DNA of 64,000 nucleotides from an uncultured Clostridia bacterium (GTDB lineage: Bacteria; Bacillota; Clostridia; Oscillospirales; Acutalibacteraceae), in assembly GCA_945983355.1 (NCBI GenBank), contig CAMFSU010000039.1, positions 1-64,000 on the forward strand, in the 5' to 3' direction. A program made the position numbers and the translations under genes. Below are positions 14,701 to 22,702 of this stretch, piece by piece; the stretch's first letter is position 1; the number at the start of each line of letters is the position of its first letter. The notes under the pieces were generated by a model that was not told where the DNA came from, did not search any database, and saw only the letters and a program-made list of their open reading frames with translations.

Positions 14701-14716
14701 AAGGAGTGAAATGTAA
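14701..14716 (+). promoter_or_regulatory. Ribosome site followed by a start-stop (ATG TAA)
   Basis: AAGGAG, four bases, then ATG directly followed by TAA, 35 bases before the xis start. A minimal start-stop can hold an initiating ribosome on the leader. Functional use is not proven. Confidence 0.35.
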
Positions 14717-14751
14717 AACCGAAAAATTAATTTTAAGAAGGGGGCATTTAA

Positions 14752-14961
14752 ATGTCTAATACTATTCAAAAGCCTACGGGCGAAACTCTATTTATCAAAG
14801 CATCCGAAGTTGCAATCGTGATGGATGTATCTCGTGCCTATGCATATCGCATTGTAAAGCAGCTAAACGAAGAACTGGCTGCAAAAGGCATTTTAACTAT
14901 CGATGGTCGTACAAACCGTAAGTATTTCTATGAGAGACTTTACGGCACGGTATCGGCATAA
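14752..14961 (+). CDS. Xis-like winged/HTH DNA-binding protein
   Basis: 69 residues. The core FIKASEVAIVMDVSRAYAYRIVKQLNEELAAKG is a helix-turn-helix followed by a beta-wing (ILTIDGRTNRKYFYERLYG), the pattern of small proteins found just upstream of Tn916-family integrases. It probably binds the element ends and directs excision. Start after GGGGG at proper spacing. It ends 13 bases before the integrase start, so both are on one transcript behind the attenuator-like leader. Confidence 0.8.
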   Translation: MSNTIQKPTGETLFIKASEVAIVMDVSRAYAYRIVKQLNEELAAKGILTIDGRTNRKYFYERLYGTVSA

Positions 14962-14974
14962 GGGGGGCAGGACG

Positions 14975-16093
14975 ATGAGTGAATATCGTAGCCTTGTAAA
15001 AAAAGATGGCGACAAATATCGTGTGTTTTACAGTTATATTTCTCCAAAAGACGGAAAAAGGCATCGCACCTGCAAGCGAGGTTTCAAACTAAAAAAGGAT
15101 GCAGACAAATGGGTTAAATATGACCTTCCTAATATTATCAAGCAACTCGAACATGTTGAGACACTTGACGAGAACTTAACTATGGGAGAATTGATTGACA
15201 AATACAAGCATCACATCTCACTTCGATTAAAACCTACAACTATCGCCACCAAGGAGCACATTATCGATAAGAAAATACTCCCTTTTTTCAAGGATAAGGT
15301 CGTTTATAAGATATCGGTAAAAGATGTCGAATCGTGGCACGATGAATTACTTATAGCAGAAAGCAGGAGCGGTAATAAATACTCTCCCACTTATCTTCGC
15401 ACCATTAACAATCAATTGTCGGCAATTTTAAACTATGCTGTTCGTAAACATGGTTTAAAACATAACCCAATGAATGATGCCGAAACAATTGGCTGTCACG
15501 AAGGCGACGAGCGAGATTTTTGGGAAGTGGAAGAATATCTAAAATTTAGAGATGCTATCTCAGACAAACCTATTTTCTACTATGCCTATGAAGTGCTTTT
15601 TTGGTGCGGGTTAAGACTTGGTGAGATGCAGGCATTAACCGCAGAAGACATTGATTTTGAAGCAATGACACTTCGAGTGGATGAAAGTTATGCCCGTTTA
15701 AACAAGCAAGATATCATTAGTGGCCCTAAAACAAAAACCAGCAAGAGAACCATTGCCATCCACGACGATTTGGCACTCGAACTAAAAGAGTATCTGGAAA
15801 GTCTTGGTCCAATCGACCAAAAAGCGAGGATTTTCCCAGTTTCCAAATCTGGAATGCACCACGAAATGGAACGAGGATGTAAATTGTCTGGGGTAAAGAA
15901 GATTACCATACACGGACTTCGACATTCGCATATTTCTATGTTAATGGAAATTGGTGTGCCTGTGGTTGCTATTGCTCCACGAGTTGGTCAAAAGCGAACT
16001 TCAATGACAATGCACTACGGACATCAATATAAGAAACGAGCCCGTGAAATCGCTAACAACATTAATGAAATGGCAGGTAAACAAAGTGTCTAA
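14975..16093 (+). CDS. int: Tyrosine integrase
   Basis: 372 residues in the usual three-part layout: an N-terminal arm-binding domain (YRVFYSYISPKDGKRHR), a SAM-like core-binding domain, and a catalytic domain with the first Arg in WCGLRLGEMQAL, Lys in KTKTSKRTIA, HGLRHSH box and the tyrosine in MTMHYGHQY. It catalyses integration at the 3' end of guaA and excision with the Xis-like partner. The ATG at 14975 follows AGGGGGGC. An upstream in-frame GTG lies inside the Xis gene and is not needed. Confidence 0.95.
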   Translation: MSEYRSLVKKDGDKYRVFYSYISPKDGKRHRTCKRGFKLKKDADKWVKYDLPNIIKQLEHVETLDENLTMGELIDKYKHHISLRLKPTTIATKEHIIDKKILPFFKDKVVYKISVKDVESWHDELLIAESRSGNKYSPTYLRTINNQLSAILNYAVRKHGLKHNPMNDAETIGCHEGDERDFWEVEEYLKFRDAISDKPIFYYAYEVLFWCGLRLGEMQALTAEDIDFEAMTLRVDESYARLNKQDIISGPKTKTSKRTIAIHDDLALELKEYLESLGPIDQKARIFPVSKSGMHHEMERGCKLSGVKKITIHGLRHSHISMLMEIGVPVVAIAPRVGQKRTSMTMHYGHQYKKRAREIANNINEMAGKQSV

Positions 16094-16409
16094 AAAAAAT
16101 TGCGACAAAAAACAAAGATGGCGATGTATAACGGTTAGTTTCCGTGTATCGCCACAAGAAAACGAAACCATCAATACGATGGCAAAAACCTCTGGGCTGA
16201 CCAAACAAGAATATTGCACAAGACGATTGCTTTGCACGGATGTTGTAGTTCATCCAAACATACGAGTGCAAAAGTATCTTCGTGATTATCTTGTCGGTCT
16301 TACAGAGGAACTGAAACGACTGGAACAGATTGACCAGTCTACGGATGTGCTCGAAAACATCAAATATCTGTTGGAGTTTATTGAGAAACTTTCTTCAACA
16401 GACGACTAA
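16086..16409 (+). CDS. MobC-like relaxosome/mobilization protein
   Basis: About 107 residues with a ribbon-helix-helix start typical of MobC-type accessory proteins: ITVSFRVSPQENETINTMAKTSGLTKQEYCTRRLL, followed by a coiled C-terminal helix (LTEELKRLEQIDQ). Such proteins bind oriT and help a relaxase. A GTG overlapping the integrase end by 8 bases follows GGCAGG and is preferred; ATG codons at 16068 and 16044 are alternatives. No large Mob relaxase is encoded nearby, so it may work with the gpII/X-like protein or in trans. Confidence 0.75.
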   Translation: MSKKNCDKKQRWRCITVSFRVSPQENETINTMAKTSGLTKQEYCTRRLLCTDVVVHPNIRVQKYLRDYLVGLTEELKRLEQIDQSTDVLENIKYLLEFIEKLSSTDD

Positions 16410-16421
16410 CTCATACAAAAG

Positions 16422-16448
16422 GGTGCTCCGTCGTGAAAGCGGAGCACC
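16422..16448. other. GC-rich hairpin after the MobC-like gene
   Basis: GGTGCTCCG / CGGAGCACC with a 9-nt loop. No T-tract follows on either strand, so it is a weak or non-canonical terminator or an RNA stabilising end. Confidence 0.5.
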
Positions 16449-16484
16449 GAAAAAACAAAACACATAATTGAAAGGAATATTTAT

Positions 16485-16787
16485 ATGAGAAAAACTATCT
16501 TTAAACATTTGTTTAGAACAGGTAAAAACGAGTATCAGATGAAACGATACTACATAGACAAAGACGGCGACTTATTGGTGGAGGTAACCCACTATAAAAA
16601 GTCTTACCGAAAAGGTCATACATATTTCAAAAAATGCGAGCAATATGGTGTGTATAGCACTGTATCTGATTTTAAACTTGATGTTGTGCAGGCTTTGGAG
16701 GACAACAACAAACTTGCAAAAGACCTACATAAAGCTATGAAAATATTGCCACAATTAACCGAAAGTATTTATTTTGAAAGGAGATAA
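16485..16787 (+). CDS. Hypothetical protein (100 aa)
   Basis: Not recognised. A basic, Tyr- and Lys-rich N-terminal half (MKRYYIDKDGDLLVEVTHYKK) predicts beta strands, and the second half is helical. AAAGGAATATTTATATG gives a reasonable start. It is followed after five bases by another gene of unknown function, so they likely form a pair downstream of the mobilization gene. Confidence 0.55.
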   Translation: MRKTIFKHLFRTGKNEYQMKRYYIDKDGDLLVEVTHYKKSYRKGHTYFKKCEQYGVYSTVSDFKLDVVQALEDNNKLAKDLHKAMKILPQLTESIYFERR

Positions 16788-16792
16788 TACAT

Positions 16793-17149
16793 ATGAAATG
16801 TAATACAGGTAAAATAAAGAAGCAAAGAGATGTTGATGGAACCATATATAAGTCAATGAGTTATAACGACTTGGTTATTAATGCGATTGCAGTTTCCGAA
16901 GGAAACTTACCATATCTTCCAGAAGGAACACGATTACTAATTGTGAAAAGCAAGATGGATGTCATTTTCGGAGAAGTTGATATATTCTTTTTCCTCGATG
17001 TAAACTCCATTCCTTCTTTTAAGCGATTGTCAGCAGGAGAAAATGTATTATCACCCATAACTCTCCCTTTGCTAAATAAGTATGGTGTAACAAAAGAGCA
17101 ATTTATTAAAGATTTTAATGATAAAGGTTTGGTGGTAATCCCAAACTGA
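16793..17149 (+). CDS. Hypothetical protein (118 aa)
   Basis: Not recognised. It starts after AAAGGAGATAATACAT, immediately behind the 100-residue gene. The chain mixes predicted strands (RLLIVKSKMDVIFGEVDIFFFLDV) and a C-terminal helix (LPLLNKYGVTKEQFIKDFNDK). It is the last gene of the element and ends 15 bases before a terminator. Confidence 0.55.
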   Translation: MKCNTGKIKKQRDVDGTIYKSMSYNDLVINAIAVSEGNLPYLPEGTRLLIVKSKMDVIFGEVDIFFFLDVNSIPSFKRLSAGENVLSPITLPLLNKYGVTKEQFIKDFNDKGLVVIPN

Positions 17150-17161
17150 CTAAAAGCATAA

Positions 17162-17195
17162 AAAGATGCTCTGCCGTAAAAAGCAGAGCATCTCT
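17162..17195 (-). terminator. Terminator at the right end of the element
   Basis: AGATGCTCTGC / GCAGAGCATCT with an 8-nt loop. The T-tract follows on the minus strand (TTTTTAT), so it stops guaA transcription just inside the element, cutting guaA off from the former downstream gene glnA. Confidence 0.75.
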
Positions 17196-17205
17196 TAAAA
17201 TGAAG

Positions 17206-17224
17206 TGTAGTCAAAGTGTAGTCA
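17206..17224. repeat. Integrase arm-type repeats, right end
   Basis: Two TGTAGTCA direct repeats 11 bp apart, matching the left-end pair. Confidence 0.6.
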
Positions 17225-17282
17225 GTGGTAAAAACGGGAACTCAAAAAGCCCGTAAAATCAAGGGTTTTCGAGGATACCTTA

Positions 17283-17295
17283 TTATTCCCACTCT
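17283..17295 (-). other. Right attachment site within the guaA 3' end
   Basis: TTATTCCCACTCT on the plus strand, encoding the last residues (Glu-Trp-Glu) and stop of guaA. The element supplies an intact end, with GAA replacing the GAG codon seen in the left copy. Confidence 0.8.
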
Positions 17296-18284
17296 ATCGT
17301 GCCTGTGGGTTTGGGTGTAAGGTCCATAAGCACGCGGTTTATGCCCTCAACCTCGTTTATAATGCGGTTGGTAATCTTGTGCAAAACGGGATACGGAATT
17401 TCCTCAACGGTGGCGGTCATAGCATCAACCGTGTTTACTGCACGGATAATTGCCGGCCAGCCCTCATATCTGCCCTCATCCTTAACGCCAACGCTTTTAA
17501 TGTCGGGTATAACAACAAAATATTGCCAAACCTTTTCGGCTAAACCGCAAAGGTCGAATTCTTCCCTTAAAATTGCGTCTGCCTCGCGCAAAGCGTTTAA
17601 TCTGTCGCGGGTAATTGCGCCAAGACATCTAACGCCTAAACCGGGGCCCGGGAAGGGTTGACGGTAAACCATAGCGTGTGGAAGACCTAACGCCTCGCCA
17701 ACAACACGAACCTCATCTTTAAACAAAAGCTTCAACGGCTCAACCAATTCAAAGTTTAAATCTTCGGGCAAACCACCAACATTGTGGTGAGATTTTACCG
17801 CTTTTTTACCTTCGGCTTGTTTAATGCTTTCTAAAATATCGGGGTAAATTGTGCCTTGTGCAAGGAAAGAAATGTCATCAAGCTTTCTTGCCTCGTCAGC
17901 AAAGACATTTATAAATTCAGCACCGATAATTTTGCGCTTTTTTTCGGGGTCGCTGACATTTTCGAGCAGATTTAAAAAACGGTCAGTGGCGTCAACATAA
18001 ATTAAGTTGGCGTCCATTTCATCCTTAAATATTTTTACAACATTCTTGGATTCATCCTTACGCATTAAACCGTGGTTTACGTGAACACAAACAAGCTGTT
18101 TGCCAATGGCTTTAACCAAAAGGGCCGCAACAACCGATGAATCAACACCGCCTGAAAGTGCCAAAAGCACCTTCTTGTTGCCAACCTGTTTGCGAATTTC
18201 TTTTATTTGTTCATCAATAAATGCATTTGCAAGATCAAAATTTGTGATTCTTTGCATATTTTCAGGGCGGACATTATTTGACAT
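17283..18284 (-). CDS. guaA: GMP synthase ATP-pyrophosphatase subunit (no glutaminase domain)
   Basis: 333 residues covering only the ATP-PPase and dimerization parts of GMP synthase. The P-loop-like [16 protein letters not shown] is at residues ~41-56; [13 protein letters not shown] and the C-terminal KPTGTIEWE are present. The N-terminal class I glutamine amidotransferase (about 190 residues in most bacteria) is absent, as in archaeal two-subunit enzymes, so a separate glutaminase or free ammonia must supply nitrogen for XMP to GMP conversion. No such subunit is in the window. The 3' end is the integration site of the mobile element. It is 27 bases behind the CofE-like gene, probably one operon. 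Confidence 0.93.
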   Translation of the reverse strand: MSNNVRPENMQRITNFDLANAFIDEQIKEIRKQVGNKKVLLALSGGVDSSVVAALLVKAIGKQLVCVHVNHGLMRKDESKNVVKIFKDEMDANLIYVDATDRFLNLLENVSDPEKKRKIIGAEFINVFADEARKLDDISFLAQGTIYPDILESIKQAEGKKAVKSHHNVGGLPEDLNFELVEPLKLLFKDEVRVVGEALGLPHAMVYRQPFPGPGLGVRCLGAITRDRLNALREADAILREEFDLCGLAEKVWQYFVVIPDIKSVGVKDEGRYEGWPAIIRAVNTVDAMTATVEEIPYPVLHKITNRIINEVEGINRVLMDLTPKPTGTIEWE

Positions 18285-18311
18285 TTAAATTACCTCTCTT
18301 AACGGGACAAA

Positions 18312-19502
18312 TCAGTTTGTATAATTATCAAAATAGCCCTGAACCAAAATAACAGGGGTTCCCTTATCACCCGAACCGGAGGTAAGGTCGCAAAGTGAAC
18401 CGATAAGGTCGGTCAAGCGGCGTGGAGTTGTACCCTGTGCTGCCATATTGCCAACCAAATTATCCTTCTTTGCCTTAATGCTATTGGAGATTGCGGTTTT
18501 AAGTTCTTCACCCGATAAGTTCTTAAAGTCATTATCGGCAAGATATTTAAGCTTAATTTCGTTAGGTGTGCCTTCAAGTCCTTCGGTATATGCGGGGGAT
18601 ACACAAGGGTCTGCAAGCTCCCATATTTTGCCTTGTGGGTCCTTAAATGCACCGTCACCGTAAACCATAACTTCAATATGCTTGCCGGTTTTTTCAAGGA
18701 AAAGTGACTGAATTTCAACAACTAAATCCTGACATTCGTTTGGGAAAAGCTTAATTGTATCTTCAGTAGATTTATTAGAGCCCAAAAGACCGTACTTAGT
18801 ATTATAGCCGCTGCCGTCAACCGATTTATTCAAAATTTCATCGATACCGTACACAATTTTTGCACCGCCTTCTTTTAAAAGACGCTTTGTGCGAGCACGG
18901 GTGTGAATATCACAAGCGAGAACACAGTCAGTATAATTTAAAATTGCTTTTGCCTGGTTAGCAAAAATAATTTCAACCTCACAACCACATTCTTCAATAA
19001 GCTCTTTATAATAGCCAACATAATCAACGCCTGTGAATTTAAGGGGATGCACACCGAAAACCTCACGATAGCGTTCAAGAGACAAAACATCTGCATAGGG
19101 GTTAATGCCCGCTGCATCAAGCTTGTCCCAATCGGCAAGTTCATTTCCAACCTCATCAGATGGATAGCTTAACATTAGAACAATTTTTTTGGCACCCTTT
19201 GCAATACCCTTTAAGCAAATTGCAAAACGGTTTCTTGACAAAATCGGGAAAATAACACCGATTGTATTGTCACCAAATTTTTCTTTAACATCCTTTGCTA
19301 TTGCATCAATTGTTGCATAGTTGCCTTGGGCACGGGCAACGATTGATTCGGTCATAGCAACGACATCACGGTCGCGAAGCTCAAAGCCCTCGCTGTCACA
19401 CGCTTCTAAAACGCTGTTTGTTACAATTTGAGCCAAATCATCGCCTTGGCGGATAATTGGGCAACGAATGCCACGGGATACTGTACCGACTTTTCTTTCC
19501 AT
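18312..19502 (-). CDS. F420-0:gamma-glutamyl ligase (CofE) family protein
   Basis: 396 residues with the CofE-family start (PIIRQGDDLAQIV, then DVVAMTESIVARAQGNYA), which in F420-producing organisms adds glutamate to F420-0. Fermenting Clostridia generally lack F420 biosynthesis, and no other F420 gene is in the window, so the true acceptor is probably different. It forms a likely operon with guaA and, before integration of the element, glnA. The glutamate-handling theme of those neighbours is suggestive but not proof. Family is confident, substrate unknown. Confidence 0.8.
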   Translation of the reverse strand: MERKVGTVSRGIRCPIIRQGDDLAQIVTNSVLEACDSEGFELRDRDVVAMTESIVARAQGNYATIDAIAKDVKEKFGDNTIGVIFPILSRNRFAICLKGIAKGAKKIVLMLSYPSDEVGNELADWDKLDAAGINPYADVLSLERYREVFGVHPLKFTGVDYVGYYKELIEECGCEVEIIFANQAKAILNYTDCVLACDIHTRARTKRLLKEGGAKIVYGIDEILNKSVDGSGYNTKYGLLGSNKSTEDTIKLFPNECQDLVVEIQSLFLEKTGKHIEVMVYGDGAFKDPQGKIWELADPCVSPAYTEGLEGTPNEIKLKYLADNDFKNLSGEELKTAISNSIKAKKDNLVGNMAAQGTTPRRLTDLIGSLCDLTSGSGDKGTPVILVQGYFDNYTN

Positions 19503-19627
19503 TGATTTTCACCTTAAATCTAAAAAAATCATAACACTAATTTGTTACAAGCTATTTTACCACATTTGTATCTTGAAATCTACATTTTTTTATAATTTTT
19601 TGAAGATTTTTTACTATAAATGCTTGT

Positions 19628-19656
19628 TCTATTTTAGGACAAGGGTTGCATAGGTT
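19628..19656 (+). promoter_or_regulatory. Possible sigma-E-type promoter of spoIIIA
   Basis: TCTATTT, 14-bp spacer, CATAGGTT, resembling the mother-cell sigma-E pattern (ATATT / CATACA-T), 18 bp before the spoIIIAA start. This is known to be the regulator of the operon in Bacillus; the match here is only moderate. Confidence 0.4.
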
Positions 19657-19673
19657 TTATTGAGGTGATTTTT

Positions 19674-20594
19674 TTGATTTTAGACGAATCACTAATAAGC
19701 ATACTTTATGCTCTACCTTTAAAAATTCGACAGCCACTTTATCATCTTTCGCCCGATTTTCAAAACAGTATTTCAGAAATTCGGCTTAGAAAAAATTTGC
19801 CTGTTGCCCTAACTGTTTATGACAAAACCCTTTTCTTAAAGCCGAACGGACAAACCTCTTTACTATATACAAACGACCTTTTAATTTGCGATGAAGATAC
19901 CTTAACGGAATGCTTTAATCTTTTATGCGAGGGCTCGGTTTTTGCACACGAAAAAGAGCTTTCACAGGGGTTTATCATAATGCAAAACGGTTGCCGTGCG
20001 GGTGTTTGCGGTAATTTGAGCGGTGGCATAATGCAGGATATAACCTCACTTAATTTACGCATAAGCCGTGAGGTTAAGGGCTGTGCCAACACTGTTTTGC
20101 AGAATTTTAGGTATGGCGGACTTTTAATTGCAGGCCCGCCCGCAAGCGGCAAAACTACCCTGCTTCGTGACCTTGTGCGACAGCTTTCAAGCAAAGAGGG
20201 GCAAAAGCTTTACCGCACCGCAGTAATTGACACCCGTGGTGAAATTTCGGGCGGCTGTCAGCTTGATTTAGGGCTTTCGACCGATATTTTAAACTGCAAC
20301 GATAAGGCAAAAGGAATTGAAATTGCGCTTCGCACTATGTCCCCTGATTTTATTGCTTTTGACGAAATTGGAAATTTAGACGAGCTTTATGCCGTCAGCC
20401 AAAGCTTTTTATCGGGTGTAAGCATTATCACAACCGCCCACATTGAAAACCTTTTCGACCTTAAAAGCCGCGAAATTACAAGCCGCCTTTTAAAAAGCGG
20501 TGCAATAAAGCAGGTTGCGTTAATGCCACGAAAAATTGGCGATGAAATTAAAATTATTTCAGTTGAGGAGCTTTTTAATGACAGCTTTATTTAA
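19674..20594 (+). CDS. spoIIIAA: Stage III sporulation protein AA (ATPase)
   Basis: 306 residues, similar to the family length of ~307. It is a secretion-type ATPase with Walker A GPPASGKTT and the Walker B-type FIAFDEIGN, and it is expected to energise the SpoIIIA-SpoIIQ channel between mother cell and forespore from the mother-cell cytoplasm. A TTG at 19674, five bases after TGAGGTGA, is the likely start; the GTG at 19665 is part of that site. First gene of an eight-gene operon. Confidence 0.95.
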   Translation: MILDESLISILYALPLKIRQPLYHLSPDFQNSISEIRLRKNLPVALTVYDKTLFLKPNGQTSLLYTNDLLICDEDTLTECFNLLCEGSVFAHEKELSQGFIIMQNGCRAGVCGNLSGGIMQDITSLNLRISREVKGCANTVLQNFRYGGLLIAGPPASGKTTLLRDLVRQLSSKEGQKLYRTAVIDTRGEISGGCQLDLGLSTDILNCNDKAKGIEIALRTMSPDFIAFDEIGNLDELYAVSQSFLSGVSIITTAHIENLFDLKSREITSRLLKSGAIKQVALMPRKIGDEIKIISVEELFNDSFI

Positions 20595-20997
20595 AATTTT
20601 AGGGCTTTTACTGATTTTGGTTGTTTCTACCGCAGTCGGCTTTTTAAAGGCATTTTCACTTAAAGAACGGCTTAACAATCTTATTGAAATAAAAAAAGGG
20701 CTTTTTTTACTTAAAGAACGGCTTCGTTTACACAGCGGCAACAAAGAACAGCTTTTGTATCAATGCATTGGTAAAACCGTTGACTGTTTAAAAGGTGATG
20801 ACCTTGAACTTTGGAACGAATTTTCACTAAGCTTCGGTCTTGGTGACACCGAAACCGAATTCAAGCGGTGCGAAAGCTATATTACGCTTTTTGAAAGCAA
20901 AATTTCGGAGGCAGAAAGCGCCTTTAACGAACAGCAAAAGCTTTATAAATGTCTCGGCTTTTTGTGCGGTGTATTTATTTGTATTTTTCTTTTATAG
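20578..20997 (+). CDS. spoIIIAB: Stage III sporulation protein AB
   Basis: 139 residues, with an N-terminal hydrophobic segment (ALFKILGLLLILVVSTAVGF) and a C-terminal one (CLGFLCGVFICIFLL) flanking a helical domain with KERL repeats, as in SpoIIIAB/GspF-like proteins. It is somewhat shorter than the Bacillus protein (~171). The ATG at 20578 overlaps the spoIIIAA end by 17 bases and follows GAGGAG. Confidence 0.85.
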   Translation: MTALFKILGLLLILVVSTAVGFLKAFSLKERLNNLIEIKKGLFLLKERLRLHSGNKEQLLYQCIGKTVDCLKGDDLELWNEFSLSFGLGDTETEFKRCESYITLFESKISEAESAFNEQQKLYKCLGFLCGVFICIFLL

Positions 20998-21006
20998 GTG
21001 ATTTTT

Positions 21007-21201
21007 ATGGATGTGGATTTTATATTTAGAATTGCCGCTATCGGCATTATTGTAACGGTGTTAAATCAGGTGCTTATACGCTCTGGCCGTGAGGAACAGG
21101 CAATGCTGACAACACTTGCGGGGCTTGTTGTGGTGCTTTTAATGGTGGTAAACGCTGTTGCCGACCTTTTTACAACCGTAAAGGATTTATTTGGGCTTTA
21201 A
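21007..21201 (+). CDS. spoIIIAC: Stage III sporulation protein AC
   Basis: 64 residues, two membrane helices, family-like segments (DFIFRIAAIGIIVTVLNQVLI and MLTTLAGLVVVLLMVV). It is part of the channel complex in the mother-cell membrane engulfing the forespore. Start after TAGGTGAT. Confidence 0.92.
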   Translation: MDVDFIFRIAAIGIIVTVLNQVLIRSGREEQAMLTTLAGLVVVLLMVVNAVADLFTTVKDLFGL

Positions 21202-21203
21202 AA

Positions 21204-21590
21204 ATGGATATTTTTAAAATTATCATAATTTGTATTGTCAGCACTGTGCTTTGTGTGGTTTTGCGCCCTTACAAAAGTGAATATTCGGTTTTAATTGCAA
21301 TTTTAACTGCTGTTTTGGTGCTTATTTTCGTTTTAAAATCGCTAATTTCCCCTCTTAATTTAATTGCCGATAAAATAACTTCGGCAGGGGTTGAAATTAA
21401 ATATTTTAAGGTTGCGCTTAAAGCGGTTGGTATTGGCTATGTAACAAGCTTTGCGTCGGACATTTGCAAGGATGCGGGACAAACCTCGCTATCCTCTCTT
21501 TGCGAAACGGCGGGCAAATGTGCAATTTTTGTTTTGTCGGTGCCCCTTTTGATAAGCGTTTGCGATATGGCATTGGGGTTTATAAAATGA
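21204..21590 (+). CDS. spoIIIAD: Stage III sporulation protein AD
   Basis: 128 residues with four hydrophobic segments and the family signature GIGYVTSFASDICKDAGQTSL. It begins two bases after spoIIIAC and overlaps spoIIIAE by ATGA, so translation is coupled along the operon. Confidence 0.92.
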   Translation: MDIFKIIIICIVSTVLCVVLRPYKSEYSVLIAILTAVLVLIFVLKSLISPLNLIADKITSAGVEIKYFKVALKAVGIGYVTSFASDICKDAGQTSLSSLCETAGKCAIFVLSVPLLISVCDMALGFIK

Positions 21591-22702
21591 TTAAACGAAT
21601 AATTTTAATTTTTTTGATTTTTATATGCTTTATAACCACCGCTTCTGCCGAAGAAACGGACCTTTACAAAGACCAGTTGCAAATTAGCGGGGCGAATGAC
21701 CTTTACGATTATGTACCCGACGATACTAAGGAATATTTAAACGAATTTTCGATTGATTTTAATGACAGCGATTGGGTAAATGCCTTAACAACCGAAAACG
21801 CTTTTTTACATATTTTCGGTTTTATAAAAAGCGGCGCAAAAGCACCCTTTAAAGCTTTTGGCATAATTTTAGCACTCATTTTTTTAGCATCGGTTATGGA
21901 AAGCTCGCTTTCTGCCGACGCCCAAAACACCGTTACCTATGTAACGCTTTTAGCAGTATCGGTGGCACTTTTAAACCCAATTTATTCGGTTATTACTGCA
22001 TCGGTTGAGGTGTTAAAGGGCTGCTCTTTTTTTATGACAGCGTTTATCCCCGTTTTCGCGACAATTCTTGCGGCATCGGGCAAACCGCTGACCTCCGCTT
22101 CTATGAGCGGTGTTTTGCTTATTTCGGCTAATTTTGTAACATATATCGCAAACTTTGCGGTAATCCCTTTAATGAGCGGTCACCTTTCTTTAAGTATTGC
22201 GTCTTCGGTGTCACCTCTGCTCCAAAACACAAATTTAGCAAACACAATAAAGAAAATATCCCTGTGGGTTATGGGGTTTATTTCCACCCTATTTATCGGC
22301 ATTTTAAGTATTCAAACCGCTGTAAATTCATCAGCCGACACCCTTTCGGTCAAAACCGCAAAATTTATTGTGGGCTCTACCGTTCCGGTTGCGGGCGGAG
22401 TTTTAGCCGAAGCACTTACCACTGTTACCGCATCCCTTAACCTTTTAAAATCATCGGTTGGCATTTGGGGTGTTTTAATTTGTGCTTTAACCTTTTTGCC
22501 CCTTGTAATCGAGCTGTTACTTTGGCGGGTTTGCCTTTGGGGACTTGCCTTTTTTGGTGATACCTTTTCGCTTTCAAAAATATCCAACCTTTTAAAAAGC
22601 GTCGATTCGGTTTTAAGTGTGCTTGTCGGCATTGTGCTTTTAAGCTTTGCAATGTTTACAATTTCGCTTACAGTTGTTATTTTGGGCGGTAAGGCAGTAT
22701 GA
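21587..22702 (+). CDS. spoIIIAE: Stage III sporulation protein AE
   Basis: 371 residues with a signal-like N-terminus (RIILIFLIFICFITTASAEE) and about seven membrane segments, as expected for this largest integral component of the channel. The ATG at 21587 forms an ATGA junction with spoIIIAD; the longer upstream frame lies within spoIIIAD and is not used. Confidence 0.92.
   Translation: MIKRIILIFLIFICFITTASAEETDLYKDQLQISGANDLYDYVPDDTKEYLNEFSIDFNDSDWVNALTTENAFLHIFGFIKSGAKAPFKAFGIILALIFLASVMESSLSADAQNTVTYVTLLAVSVALLNPIYSVITASVEVLKGCSFFMTAFIPVFATILAASGKPLTSASMSGVLLISANFVTYIANFAVIPLMSGHLSLSIASSVSPLLQNTNLANTIKKISLWVMGFISTLFIGILSIQTAVNSSADTLSVKTAKFIVGSTVPVAGGVLAEALTTVTASLNLLKSSVGIWGVLICALTFLPLVIELLLWRVCLWGLAFFGDTFSLSKISNLLKSVDSVLSVLVGIVLLSFAMFTISLTVVILGGKAV

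Larger units (their letters stand above)
3798..17295. mobile_element. Integrated mobile element in the 3' end of guaA (IME/genomic-island type, ~13.5 kb)
   Basis: The element is bounded by a 13-bp repeat, TTACTCCCACTCT on the left and TTATTCCCACTCT on the right, which is the reverse complement of the last codons of guaA. Paired TGTAGTCA repeats lie just inside both ends. A Xis-like protein, tyrosine integrase and MobC-like protein sit near the right end, with a gpII/X-like replication protein further in. No large relaxase, coupling protein or type IV secretion gene was found, so it is more likely mobilizable, or an island, than self-conjugative. It carries recombinase, toxin-like and methyltransferase/nuclease cargo. 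Its AT-rich intergenic spacers differ from the compact chromosomal flanks. Boundaries are inferred from the att match. Confidence 0.85.

Noticed and set aside
3798-17295. Prophage or self-transmissible ICE
   Set aside because: No capsid, tail, lysis, VirB4/VirD4 or FtsK-like genes are present; only integration, replication and MobC-like functions are seen.
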